A DNA stretch of 64,000 nucleotides from Actinomycetota bacterium. GTDB taxonomy: Bacteria; Actinomycetota; Acidimicrobiia; Acidimicrobiales; JAJPHE01. Below, in pieces: positions 50,512 through 59,252 of this stretch. The first letter of the stretch is position 1. Every line of letters starts with the position of its first letter. Below the pieces are notes generated by a model. It was given only the letters and a program-made list of their open reading frames with translations, did no database searches and was not told where the DNA came from. Made by a program: the position numbers and the translations under genes. The stretch is from the NCBI GenBank assembly GCA_027315345.1, contig DAHUYE010000090.1, forward strand, positions 48,241-112,240, given 5' to 3'.

Positions 50512-51866
50512 CAAGCGACACCCAGGCGGACGCGGCGACTCTGGCCGACCGGGTTCTGGACCGGATCGGAAGCCGGGCCGAGGCCGCCGTGACGGTGAGT
50601 ACCGTCCACGACGGGCTGACCCGGTTCGCCAACTCCTTCATCCACCAGAACGTGGGCGATGAGCACGTGCTGGTCAGCCTGGAGCTGGTCAGCGACGGCC
50701 GCCCGGCGGCGGCGTCCACCTCCATCCTCGACGACGACTCCTTGACCCGGCTGGTGGACGGCGCCCTGGCCACCGCCTCACTTCGGCCCGTGGATCCCAG
50801 TTGGGCAGGTTTGTGCCCCCCCACCGCGCCGCACTTCAATCAGGTCCACTACGACCCGGCCACCGCCGCCATCGGCCCGGCCCAGCGGGCCGAAGTGGTG
50901 CAGGGATTCGTGGAGGCAGGTGCAGGGCTGGAGGCGGCCGGCTACTGCCAGACCACGACGGTCGAGTCGCTGCTGGTCAACTCCCTGGGACAGCGGGTCT
51001 CGGACCGCACCACCATGGCCGTCATCGACGGCATCCACCGGCAGGGCCGGGCCGACGGGTGCGCGTCGGCGGCCACGAGCCGGTTTGCCGATCTGGACGG
51101 GCACCGGGTGGGCACCGAGGCGGCCCGGCGGGCCCGGGCGGCGGCGGAGCCGATCGAACTGGCGGCCGGTCGCTACGAGGTCGTGCTCGATCCACGCTGC
51201 GTCGCCTACATGATGGACTTCTTCACCGTCTACGGATTCAACGCCCGGGCCGTGCAGGAGGGCCGATCCTTCGTGTCGGTGGGTGAGATGCAGATGGACC
51301 CCTCCGTGTCCATCTGGGACGACGCCGGGGACCCCCGGCACCTCGGGCCCTCCTATGACAGCGACGGCACCCCCAAGGCCCGGCTGGACCTGGTCAGCTC
51401 CGGCCTGACCGTGGGGGTCACCCATGACCGGCGCACGGCGGCCAAGTCCGGGGTCACCTCCACCGCTCACGCCGTGCCCGGTGGGGCGGGCATGGGCGCC
51501 CTGGCCAGCAACCTGTTCTTGGGGCCGGCCTCCGGTCCCGGCGTCCCCCATACCGAACTGGTGGCCGGCGTCCAACGAGGACTGCTGGTCAGCGACTTCT
51601 GGTACACCCGGGTCCTCGACCCCAAGACCCTGGTGGTGACCGGCCTGACCCGCAACGGCGTCTTCGTCATCGAGGACGGCGCGCTGGGGCCGGCCGTCTC
51701 CAACCTCCGCTTCACTCAGTCCCCGGTGGCCGCCCTGGCTCCCGGTCATGTCCTGGGGGTCGGTGATGACGGCACCCTGGCCCCCGGGGGGCTGCACTTC
51801 GCCTGGAACCACGCCCCCAGCCTGCGCCTGGAGCAGTGGGCCTTCACCGGCAATGCCTCCGGGTAG
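50508..51866 (+). CDS. tldE: TldE/PmbA family protein
   Basis: TTG start overlapping the TldD stop (TTGA); YEVVLDPRCVAYMMDFFTVYGFNARAVQEGRSFVS; LLVSDFWYTRVLDPKTLVVTGLTRNGVFVIEDG. Confidence 0.9.
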   Translation: MTSDTQADAATLADRVLDRIGSRAEAAVTVSTVHDGLTRFANSFIHQNVGDEHVLVSLELVSDGRPAAASTSILDDDSLTRLVDGALATASLRPVDPSWAGLCPPTAPHFNQVHYDPATAAIGPAQRAEVVQGFVEAGAGLEAAGYCQTTTVESLLVNSLGQRVSDRTTMAVIDGIHRQGRADGCASAATSRFADLDGHRVGTEAARRARAAAEPIELAAGRYEVVLDPRCVAYMMDFFTVYGFNARAVQEGRSFVSVGEMQMDPSVSIWDDAGDPRHLGPSYDSDGTPKARLDLVSSGLTVGVTHDRRTAAKSGVTSTAHAVPGGAGMGALASNLFLGPASGPGVPHTELVAGVQRGLLVSDFWYTRVLDPKTLVVTGLTRNGVFVIEDGALGPAVSNLRFTQSPVAALAPGHVLGVGDDGTLAPGGLHFAWNHAPSLRLEQWAFTGNASG

Positions 51867-51895
51867 CCCCGTCGGCGGCGCCCGGGCCGGCGGGG

Positions 51896-53197
51896 CTACA
51901 GGTTGGCGCTGGCCTCCTCCAGCAGCTCGGCAAAGCGAGCCTCGGCGGCGGCCCGGCGGGTCGGCACATGCTCGGTGGGCACATCGACCGGCTTGTACTG
52001 CTTGAGGACCTGACGGGCCACGGTCACCTTGTGCACCTCATCGGGCCCGTCATAGATGCGGGCGGCCCGGGCGGCCCGGTACATGTGCTCGAGAGGCAGG
52101 TCGGTGGAGAACCCCAGTGACCCGTGGGCCTGGATGGCCCGGTCGATGACGTTGTAGAGCACCTGGGCACCCCAGAACTTGATCATGGCGATCTCGACCC
52201 GGGCGGCCGGGGCGCCGACCTGATCGATCTTCCAGGCGGCGTAGAGGGTCATGAGCCGGGCGGCGGTCATCTCGGCCATGGACTCGGCCACCCAGTTCTG
52301 GACCGTCTGCTTCTCGGCCAGGGTGGACCCGTGCACGTAGCGCGACACCGAGCGCTCGCAGAGCATGTCGAAGGCCCGCCGGGACTGGCCCAGCCAGCGC
52401 ATGGCGTGATGGATGCGGCCCGGCCCCAACCGCTTCTGGGCCAGCAGGAAGCCCTCACCCTCGTTTCCGATCAGGTTCTCATAGGGCACCCGGACGTCCT
52501 CGTAGAGGATCTCCGAGTGGCCCCCGGGAGCCCCGGTCCGCTCGAAGGGATGCTCCATGGTCGGGATGTCCCGCAGGATGTTGACCCCGGGCGTGTTGGT
52601 GGGGACCACGATCATCGACGTGCCCTGGTAGGCGTGGACGTCGGGGTTGGTCACCGCCATGACGATGAGAATGTCGGCCACCGAGCCGTTGGAGGTGAAC
52701 CACTTGTGGCCGTTGATGACCCATTCGTCACCGTCCCGGATGGCCCGGGTACTGATGAGGGTCGGATCGGCGCCGGCACCCGGTTCGGTCATGGAGAAGG
52801 CGCTGCGGATCCTGCTGTCGAGCAGGGGCTGGAGCCAACGCTCCCGCTGCCAGGCCTTGGACGGGTTCATCTCGATGCCCACGGCGATGATCTCGGCGTT
52901 GCCGGAATCCGGGGCGTTGTTCCCGAACACGAAGGGGGCCAGACTGCACTGGCCCAGGATCTCGTGCATCAGGCCGAGCTTGACCTGGCCGAACCCACCG
53001 CCTCCCATCTCGGGCGGGAGATGGGAGGCCCACAGGCCCTGGGCCTTGACCTGCTCCTGGAGGGGCCGGACGATCTTGAGGGTGGTGGCGTTGTCCAGTT
53101 CGAGGGTCTCGAGCGGGATGATCTCATCCCGCACGAAGTTGCGCATCCACTCCAGCTTCGCTTCGAACTCCGGTTCGGTCGAGAAGTCCCAGGCCAC
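51896..53197 (-). CDS. Acyl-CoA dehydrogenase family protein
   Basis: SMTEPGAGADPTLISTRAIRDGDEWVINGHKWFTSNGSVADI; QAHGSLGFSTDLPLEHMYRAARAARIYDGPDEVHK; strong taggagg RBS before GTG. Confidence 0.95.
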   Translation of the reverse strand: MAWDFSTEPEFEAKLEWMRNFVRDEIIPLETLELDNATTLKIVRPLQEQVKAQGLWASHLPPEMGGGGFGQVKLGLMHEILGQCSLAPFVFGNNAPDSGNAEIIAVGIEMNPSKAWQRERWLQPLLDSRIRSAFSMTEPGAGADPTLISTRAIRDGDEWVINGHKWFTSNGSVADILIVMAVTNPDVHAYQGTSMIVVPTNTPGVNILRDIPTMEHPFERTGAPGGHSEILYEDVRVPYENLIGNEGEGFLLAQKRLGPGRIHHAMRWLGQSRRAFDMLCERSVSRYVHGSTLAEKQTVQNWVAESMAEMTAARLMTLYAAWKIDQVGAPAARVEIAMIKFWGAQVLYNVIDRAIQAHGSLGFSTDLPLEHMYRAARAARIYDGPDEVHKVTVARQVLKQYKPVDVPTEHVPTRRAAAEARFAELLEEASANL

Positions 53198-53254
53198 AGC
53201 CCCTCCTAGGGATCGGTCGGCCCGCCGACACCCGGCGGCCCGTCGGATCCGAAC

Positions 53255-54106
53255 CTACTTGAGGATGAGCCGCTCGAGCCTCCGGGAGGCCACCATCAGC
53301 CCCGCCACCGACATGACCAGCAGGTACAGGCAGTGGCCGGCCATCGACCAGGTCGGAGACCCCAGGTCCAAGCCCCGGATCACGGCCACGCCCTGGTACA
53401 GGGGCGTGGCCAACACCAGCTCCCGCAGCCCGGAGGGGTATACCGACAGGGGGTAGAAGGTGCCCGAGAAGAGGAACATCGGCATGAGGGCCAGGGTCAC
53501 GAAGTCGAAGTCCTGCCAGGACCGCATATAGGTGGCCGTGGCCATGGCCACGGCGGCAAAGCCGAATCCCTCCAGCAGGGAGACCGGCACGGCCAGGGCG
53601 GCCCAGGGCGAGTGGACCAGGCCCATGCCCGCCATGACCACCAGGAAGACACAGGAGTAGATCCCTCCCCGCAGGACGGCCCAGGAGATCTCGCCCAGGG
53701 CGACGTCCCCGCTGTCCATGGGCGTGGCCAGAACGGCGTCGTAGACCTTGGCGAACTTGAGTTTGAAGAACACGCCGAAGGTGGCGTCCATGACCGCCCC
53801 GTTCATGGACGAGACCGCCATCAGGGCCGGGGCCACGAAGGCGGTGTAGGAGATCAGATGGCCACCGGGCCCCGCCACCGGCCCGGCCAGCTTGCTGATC
53901 CCCACCGAGATGGACAACAGGTAGAACAGCGGCTCGAAGAATCCGGAGACGAAGATGACCCACATCCGGAAATAGACCCGGCCGTTGCGCTCCACCAGCC
54001 GCATGGCCCGGCGCGAACCCAGGGACCAGGTGGGCGTGATACGCAGGCCGGCGGCGGCCCCCGCCGCTCCGTCCGCAGCCCGGTCGAGCACGGTGGGCGT
54101 GCTCAT
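53255..54106 (-). CDS. ABC-2 type transporter permease
   Basis: FRMWVIFVSGFFEPLFYLLSISVGISKL; FVTLALMPMFLFSGTFYPLSVYPSGLRELVLATPLYQGVAVIRGL; ATGA overlap with the upstream gene. Confidence 0.9.
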   Translation of the reverse strand: MSTPTVLDRAADGAAGAAAGLRITPTWSLGSRRAMRLVERNGRVYFRMWVIFVSGFFEPLFYLLSISVGISKLAGPVAGPGGHLISYTAFVAPALMAVSSMNGAVMDATFGVFFKLKFAKVYDAVLATPMDSGDVALGEISWAVLRGGIYSCVFLVVMAGMGLVHSPWAALAVPVSLLEGFGFAAVAMATATYMRSWQDFDFVTLALMPMFLFSGTFYPLSVYPSGLRELVLATPLYQGVAVIRGLDLGSPTWSMAGHCLYLLVMSVAGLMVASRRLERLILK

Positions 54107-54918
54107 GCCGCCAGCCGTCGGGAGAAGGTGCGCCGGGCCACCAGGGTGGCCACGGCAATGAAGGCCAGGAGGTAGCCGACGTGGCCCAGGCTGGACGCCC
54201 AGGAGGCGTCGCCCAGCGACAGCGACCGGCACAAAACCACTCCGTGCCAGAGAGGAGTGGCGTAGGCCAGCGGCCGGAGCCAGGCCGGCAGCTGGGTGAC
54301 GGGGAAGAAGGTCCCGGAGAAGAGGAACATCGGCATGACCACGAAGCGGATGACGCCGATGAGCGCCTGGTCCGACTCCCGGGTGGCGGTGAAGGCGGCG
54401 GCCGGCACGGCCATGGACATACCGGTCAGCACCGCCACCGGGACGGCGGCCAGCACCTCGGCCGAGCGGGGGGCGCCAAAGGCGAACATGGCGACCAGGA
54501 AGATGGACGAGACCATGGCCACCCGGGTGGCCATCCACAGGAGGTGGGCGTAGAGGACCTCGGTCACGGTTATCGGCGTGGCCAACATGGCCTGGTAGAA
54601 CTTGATCCACTTGATGCCGGCCATCACGGGGAACATGCCCTCGATGGCGGCCATCTGCATGGCCGAGGCAGCCAGCAGCCCGGGGGCGATGAAGTCGAGA
54701 TAACTGACTCCGCCCAGCTGGTGGGCAGAAGAGCCGTGGTGGTTGACCAGGGTGCCCAGACCCACCCCCATGGCCGCCATGAACAGGGTAGGGGTGAGGA
54801 ACCCGGAGGCGATCGAAGCCCGCCAGGTTCGCCTGTAGATGTGGGTCCAGTACAGATACGACCGCCAGATGCGGTGGGCGGACTCCTGGGTCGGGCGGCG
54901 GGCCGGGGCGGTGATCAT
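54103..54918 (-). CDS. ABC-2 type transporter permease
   Basis: GFLTPTLFMAAMGVGLGTLVN; FVVMPMFLFSGTFFPVTQLPAWLRPLAYATPLWHGVVLCRSL; TGATG overlap with the ATPase gene. Confidence 0.9.
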   Translation of the reverse strand: MITAPARRPTQESAHRIWRSYLYWTHIYRRTWRASIASGFLTPTLFMAAMGVGLGTLVNHHGSSAHQLGGVSYLDFIAPGLLAASAMQMAAIEGMFPVMAGIKWIKFYQAMLATPITVTEVLYAHLLWMATRVAMVSSIFLVAMFAFGAPRSAEVLAAVPVAVLTGMSMAVPAAAFTATRESDQALIGVIRFVVMPMFLFSGTFFPVTQLPAWLRPLAYATPLWHGVVLCRSLSLGDASWASSLGHVGYLLAFIAVATLVARRTFSRRLAA

Positions 54919-55850
54919 CAGTCCACCAGGGTGCGGCCGGTCAGGCGGAGGAAGACGTCCTCCAAACTGGAGCGGCGAACGAAGGAGGCCACCGGATCCA
55001 ACCCCCGGTCTGCCACGGACTTGGCTGCCGACTCACCGTCATCGGTGTAGACGAGCAGACGGTCGGGCAGCGTCTCGATCCGCTCCCCCAGCCCGGCCAG
55101 CTGGGCGGCCAGCGGGGCATGGTCGTCAACCCGGAAGCGCAGCTCGAGCACCTCCCGGGTCGAGTACCGGGTGATCAGCTCCCGGGGCGATCCCTCGGCG
55201 GCTATGCGGCCCTTGTCCATCACCACCAACCGGTCACAGAGCTGTTCGGCTTCGTCCATGTAGTGAGTCGTGATGATGAGAGTCACGCCCTGCTGCTTGA
55301 GCCGGTAGAGCCGGTCCCAGAGCAGATGACGGGCCTGCGGATCGAGCCCGGTGGTGGGCTCGTCCAGCAACAGCAGTTCCGGCTCGCTGATGAGGGAGCG
55401 GGCAATGGTGAGGCGGCGCTTCAGGCCGCCCGACAGGGGATCGACCTTGTCATTGGCCCGGTCGGTCAACTGGGCGAAGTCCAGGAGACGGCGGGCCCGC
55501 TCCCGGATGACCTTGCGGGGAAGATCGAAGTAGCGGCCGTAGACCAGGAGGTTGTCCAGTACGGTCATCTCCAGGTCCAGGGTGTCCTCCTGGGGCACCA
55601 GGCCTATCCGGCGGCGGATGTTCGGCCCGTCGGTGATCGGGTCCATCCCCAGGATGCGCAGTGTCCCCGAGCTGACCGGGGACATGCAGGCGATCATCCG
55701 CATGGTCGAGGTCTTCCCGGCTCCGTTGGGCCCGAGAAAGCCGAAGGCTTCGCCCGGGGCGACGTCGAAGTCGATGCCGTCCACTGCCACGAAAGAGCCG
55801 AAGCGCTTGGTCAGGGCGCGCGCCTGGATAAGGGGAGATTCGGGGAACAA
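54918..55850 (-). CDS. ABC transporter ATP-binding protein (DrrA/NodI-like)
   Basis: [78 protein letters not shown]; probable TTG start. Confidence 0.94.
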   Translation of the reverse strand: MFPESPLIQARALTKRFGSFVAVDGIDFDVAPGEAFGFLGPNGAGKTSTMRMIACMSPVSSGTLRILGMDPITDGPNIRRRIGLVPQEDTLDLEMTVLDNLLVYGRYFDLPRKVIRERARRLLDFAQLTDRANDKVDPLSGGLKRRLTIARSLISEPELLLLDEPTTGLDPQARHLLWDRLYRLKQQGVTLIITTHYMDEAEQLCDRLVVMDKGRIAAEGSPRELITRYSTREVLELRFRVDDHAPLAAQLAGLGERIETLPDRLLVYTDDGESAAKSVADRGLDPVASFVRRSSLEDVFLRLTGRTLVD

Positions 55851-55884
55851 GGCTTTCGACTGTAATGAGGGCAGCCGTTGGGGA

Positions 55885-58800
55885 CTAACGAAAATCCCGG
55901 GACGGGGCGGCGGCGGTGGCGATGTCCAGGGCCTCTATGCGCCTCACCACCAGGGCGATGGCTCCCTCGTTGCGCTCCAGGTCGGCCCGGATGAGCAGGG
56001 CCGGGGCCGTCCTGGCCACCTTACGGAAGCGGGCCCAGACCCCGACCGAACAGATGGCGTTGACCATCCCGGTCTCGTCCTCCAGGTTCAAGAAGATGGT
56101 CCCCCCGGCCGTGGCCGGGCGTTGGCGGTGGGTCACCACCCCTCCGAAGGTGACCTTGGCCCCGTCGGGCAGGCCGGCCAGGGAGGCGGCCGGAACCGCC
56201 CCCACCTTGTCCAGGTGCTCACGGGCGAACTGGGTCACCGACCAGCGGGTGGACAAGCCCGTGGACCAAAGGTCGGCGGCCGCCTCCTCGATGTCGGTCA
56301 TGGGGGCCAGCCGGGGCGCCCGGCCGCCCGACACGATGCCGGGCAACTTCCCCGGCCCGGACCGGGACAGGGCCCCGGCCGCCCACAGCGCCTCCCGCCG
56401 CTCCAGACCGAATCCCCCCAGCGCCCCGGCCGTGGCCAGGGCCTCCAGCTGAGGTTCGGATAGGCCGGCCCGGTGGGCCAGGTCTTCGGGGCTGGCATAA
56501 GGGCGCCCCGACGCCACTTCCTTGGCCTTGTCCTCCCCCAGATTGCGGACATAGGACAGCCCCAGCCTCACGGCAGGCTCACTCCCCTCCAGGGTGCACT
56601 TCCAGTCGCTGGCGTTGACGTCGGGGGCCAGGACGGTCACCCGGTGGCGGCGGGCATCGGCCACCAGGGTCTGGGGCGACCAGAAGCCCATGGGCTGGGC
56701 GTTGAGCAGGCCGGCGTAGAAGGCGGCCGGATAATGCAGCTTGAGCCAGGCGCTGGAGTAGACGAGGTAGGCGAAGGACACCGAATGGCTCTCGGGGAAG
56801 CCGAAGTTGGCGAAGGCGGCCAGCTGGGACCAGATGGCGTCGGCCACCTCCCCCACCACCCCCCGCTCGGCCATGCCCGCGTAGAGACGGGCCTTGAGGG
56901 CCTCCATACGCTGGGCGGATCGCTTGGATCCCATGGCCTGGCGTAGCTGATCGGCCTCCGAGGCGCTGAAGCCGGCCACGTCGATGGCCATCTGCATGAG
57001 CTGCTCCTGGAAGAGCGGCACCCCGAGGGTCTTGGCCAGGCTGCGCTCCAGCAACGGGTGGAGGTAGGTCACCTTCTCCTGTCCGTTGCGCCGGCGAATG
57101 TAGGGATGGACCGATCCCCCCTGAATCGGGCCGGGCCGGATGAGGGCCACCTCCACCACCAGGTCGTAGAAGGTCCGGGGCTTGAGCCGGGGCAAGGTGG
57201 CCATCTGGGCCCGGCTCTCGACCTGGAACACCCCCACCGAATCGGCCCGGCACAACATCTCATAGACGGCTTCTTCCTGATCCAGCTGGCCCAGATCGAG
57301 GGTGATCCCGTAACGGGCCTCGACCATGCCGACGGCTTCGTGCAGAGCCGAGAGCATCTGCAGGCCGAGCAGGTCGAACTTCACCAGGCCGACGGCGGCG
57401 CAGTCGTCCTTGTCCCACTGCAACACGGAGCGGTTGGGCATCCTCGCCCACTCCACCGGGCACACCTCCACCACCGGCCGGTCACAGATCACCATGCCGC
57501 CAGAATGGATGCCGAGGTGGCGGGGGAAGCCCTGGATCTCCTTGGCCAGATCCATCACCGGTTCGGGCACGTCGGTCTCGGCCGGGCCGGGCATACCCGA
57601 CCACATGTCCATCTGCTTGGACCAGGCATCGAGTTGTCCGGGGGGATAGCCCAGGGCCCGGCCCATGTCCCGCACCGCCGAACGGGGCCGGTAGGTGATG
57701 ACGTTGGCCACCTGGGCGGCCCGCTCCCGCCCGTAGCGGTTGTACACGTACTGGATGGCCTCCTCCCGCCGGCCGGCCTCGATGTCCACATCGATGTCGG
57801 GGGGCCCGTCCCTCTCCGGCGAAAGGAACCTCTCGAACAACAGCCCCAGCTTCACCGCATCGGCGGCGGTGATGCCCAGGGCGAAGCACACCGCCGAGTT
57901 GGCCGCCGACCCTCTCCCCTGACAGAAGATGTCGCTCCTCCTGCAGAACTGCACGATGTCCCACACCACCAGGAAATAGCCGGGGAAACCGAGCCTTTCG
58001 ATGACCTCCAACTCGTGGTCGATCTGCCTCCACGCCCCGTGAACCTCTTCCGAACCCCTCGGGCCGTAGCGCTGCGTCGCTCCCTCGTAGGTGAGCAGGC
58101 GGAGGTAGTCCATCTCGCTGATGCCATCCGGTGTCGGCCAGTCGGGCAGCCTGGGCGCCACCAGCTTCAGGTCAAAGGAGCAGGCGTCGGCCACCTCGGC
58201 CGCCCTTTCCACCACGCCGGGGTAGCGCCGCATCCGCCTGGCCTGATCGGCGCCCGAGCGCAGGCAGGCCCCGGTGGAGGCGGGCAGCCAGCCGTCCATC
58301 TCGTCCAGGCTGCGCCGGGCCCGGACCGCGGCCATGGCGGCGGCCAGGCGGGCCCGGTCGGGCGTGGCGTAATGGACGTTGTTGGTGGCCACCATCTCCA
58401 ATTGACGCCGGCCGGCCAGCTGGACGAGGGCATCGTTGCGGGCCGAATCCAACGGGTCCCCGTGGTCCCACAGTTCGACCAGCACGTTGGTGGGGCCGAA
58501 CACGTCCACCAGGCGGTCCAACTCACGGCCGGCGGCGGCCGGACCCTCCTCGACCAGGGCACGCGGCACCGCCCCCTTCCGGCAACCGGTGAGCACCATC
58601 CAGTGTCCGCCGTGGTGGGAACCCAACAGATCCAGGTCGGCCAGGGGCCGGCCCTTCTCCCCTCCTCTCATCTGAGCCTCGGTGATGGTGCGGGACAGCC
58701 GGGCGTAGCCCTCCGGGCCTTTGGCCAGGAGCAGCACGTGACTGCCCTCCGGATCGGCCAACGCCGTGGTGTGGCTGGACCGGGACAGGCCCAATGTGAG

Positions 58801-59148
58801 CTCGGCGCCGAAGACGGTGGGCAGTCCGGCCGCCCGGGCCGCCTCGGAGAAGCGGACCACCCCGGCCAGGTTGTCATGGTCGGTTACGGCCAGGGCCGAG
58901 AGACCCAGCTCCACTGCCCGGTCCACCAGCTCATCGGGATGCGACGCCCCGTCCAGAAAGCTGAAGTTGGAGTGGCAGTGAAGCTCAGCGTATTGGGTGT
59001 GAGGGTGACGGGTTGTGCTCTCGCGCCGGGCGCCTGAGTCCCGTCCGCGGCGTCTGGCGTAGACGGCCAGGGGTTCGGGACTGGTGCTGGTGCCCCCCAA
59101 GCGGCTCTCCAGCTCCTTCCAGGGAACCGGTGGATTCCTCCAACCCAT
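55885..59148 (-). CDS. dnaE2: Error-prone DNA polymerase (C-family)
   Basis: 1087 aa; PHP domain YAELHCHSNFSFLDGASHPDELV; catalytic GPPDIDVDIEAGRREEAIQYVYNRYG; FGFPESHSVSFAYLVYSSAWLKLHYPAAFYAGLLNAQPMGFW. Confidence 0.96.
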   Translation of the reverse strand: MGWRNPPVPWKELESRLGGTSTSPEPLAVYARRRGRDSGARRESTTRHPHTQYAELHCHSNFSFLDGASHPDELVDRAVELGLSALAVTDHDNLAGVVRFSEAARAAGLPTVFGAELTLGLSRSSHTTALADPEGSHVLLLAKGPEGYARLSRTITEAQMRGGEKGRPLADLDLLGSHHGGHWMVLTGCRKGAVPRALVEEGPAAAGRELDRLVDVFGPTNVLVELWDHGDPLDSARNDALVQLAGRRQLEMVATNNVHYATPDRARLAAAMAAVRARRSLDEMDGWLPASTGACLRSGADQARRMRRYPGVVERAAEVADACSFDLKLVAPRLPDWPTPDGISEMDYLRLLTYEGATQRYGPRGSEEVHGAWRQIDHELEVIERLGFPGYFLVVWDIVQFCRRSDIFCQGRGSAANSAVCFALGITAADAVKLGLLFERFLSPERDGPPDIDVDIEAGRREEAIQYVYNRYGRERAAQVANVITYRPRSAVRDMGRALGYPPGQLDAWSKQMDMWSGMPGPAETDVPEPVMDLAKEIQGFPRHLGIHSGGMVICDRPVVEVCPVEWARMPNRSVLQWDKDDCAAVGLVKFDLLGLQMLSALHEAVGMVEARYGITLDLGQLDQEEAVYEMLCRADSVGVFQVESRAQMATLPRLKPRTFYDLVVEVALIRPGPIQGGSVHPYIRRRNGQEKVTYLHPLLERSLAKTLGVPLFQEQLMQMAIDVAGFSASEADQLRQAMGSKRSAQRMEALKARLYAGMAERGVVGEVADAIWSQLAAFANFGFPESHSVSFAYLVYSSAWLKLHYPAAFYAGLLNAQPMGFWSPQTLVADARRHRVTVLAPDVNASDWKCTLEGSEPAVRLGLSYVRNLGEDKAKEVASGRPYASPEDLAHRAGLSEPQLEALATAGALGGFGLERREALWAAGALSRSGPGKLPGIVSGGRAPRLAPMTDIEEAAADLWSTGLSTRWSVTQFAREHLDKVGAVPAASLAGLPDGAKVTFGGVVTHRQRPATAGGTIFLNLEDETGMVNAICSVGVWARFRKVARTAPALLIRADLERNEGAIALVVRRIEALDIATAAAPSRDFR

Positions 59149-59161
59149 CGTGCGAACATAT

Positions 59162-59177
59162 ACGAACAGTTGTTCGT
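59162..59177. promoter_or_regulatory. LexA/SOS box of dnaE2: ACGAAC-AGTT-GTTCGT
   Basis: Perfect 6-bp inverted arms with 4-bp spacer, core CGAACN4GTTCG as in actinobacterial LexA boxes; one base from the dnaE2 -10 (TATGTT, minus strand, 59155-59160). Confidence 0.88.
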
Positions 59178-59252
59178 GTGCTAGTTGATGCGGATAAGAG
59201 CAATGACAACCCCAGGCAGGACTAACCCGGGCCGGCGGGGAACTGGAAGACC

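Noticed and set aside
52124-53209. 361-aa plus-strand ORF
   Set aside because: Antisense to a clear acyl-CoA dehydrogenase.
57058-59037. 659-aa plus-strand ORF
   Set aside because: Antisense shadow of dnaE2, which has strong catalytic motifs.
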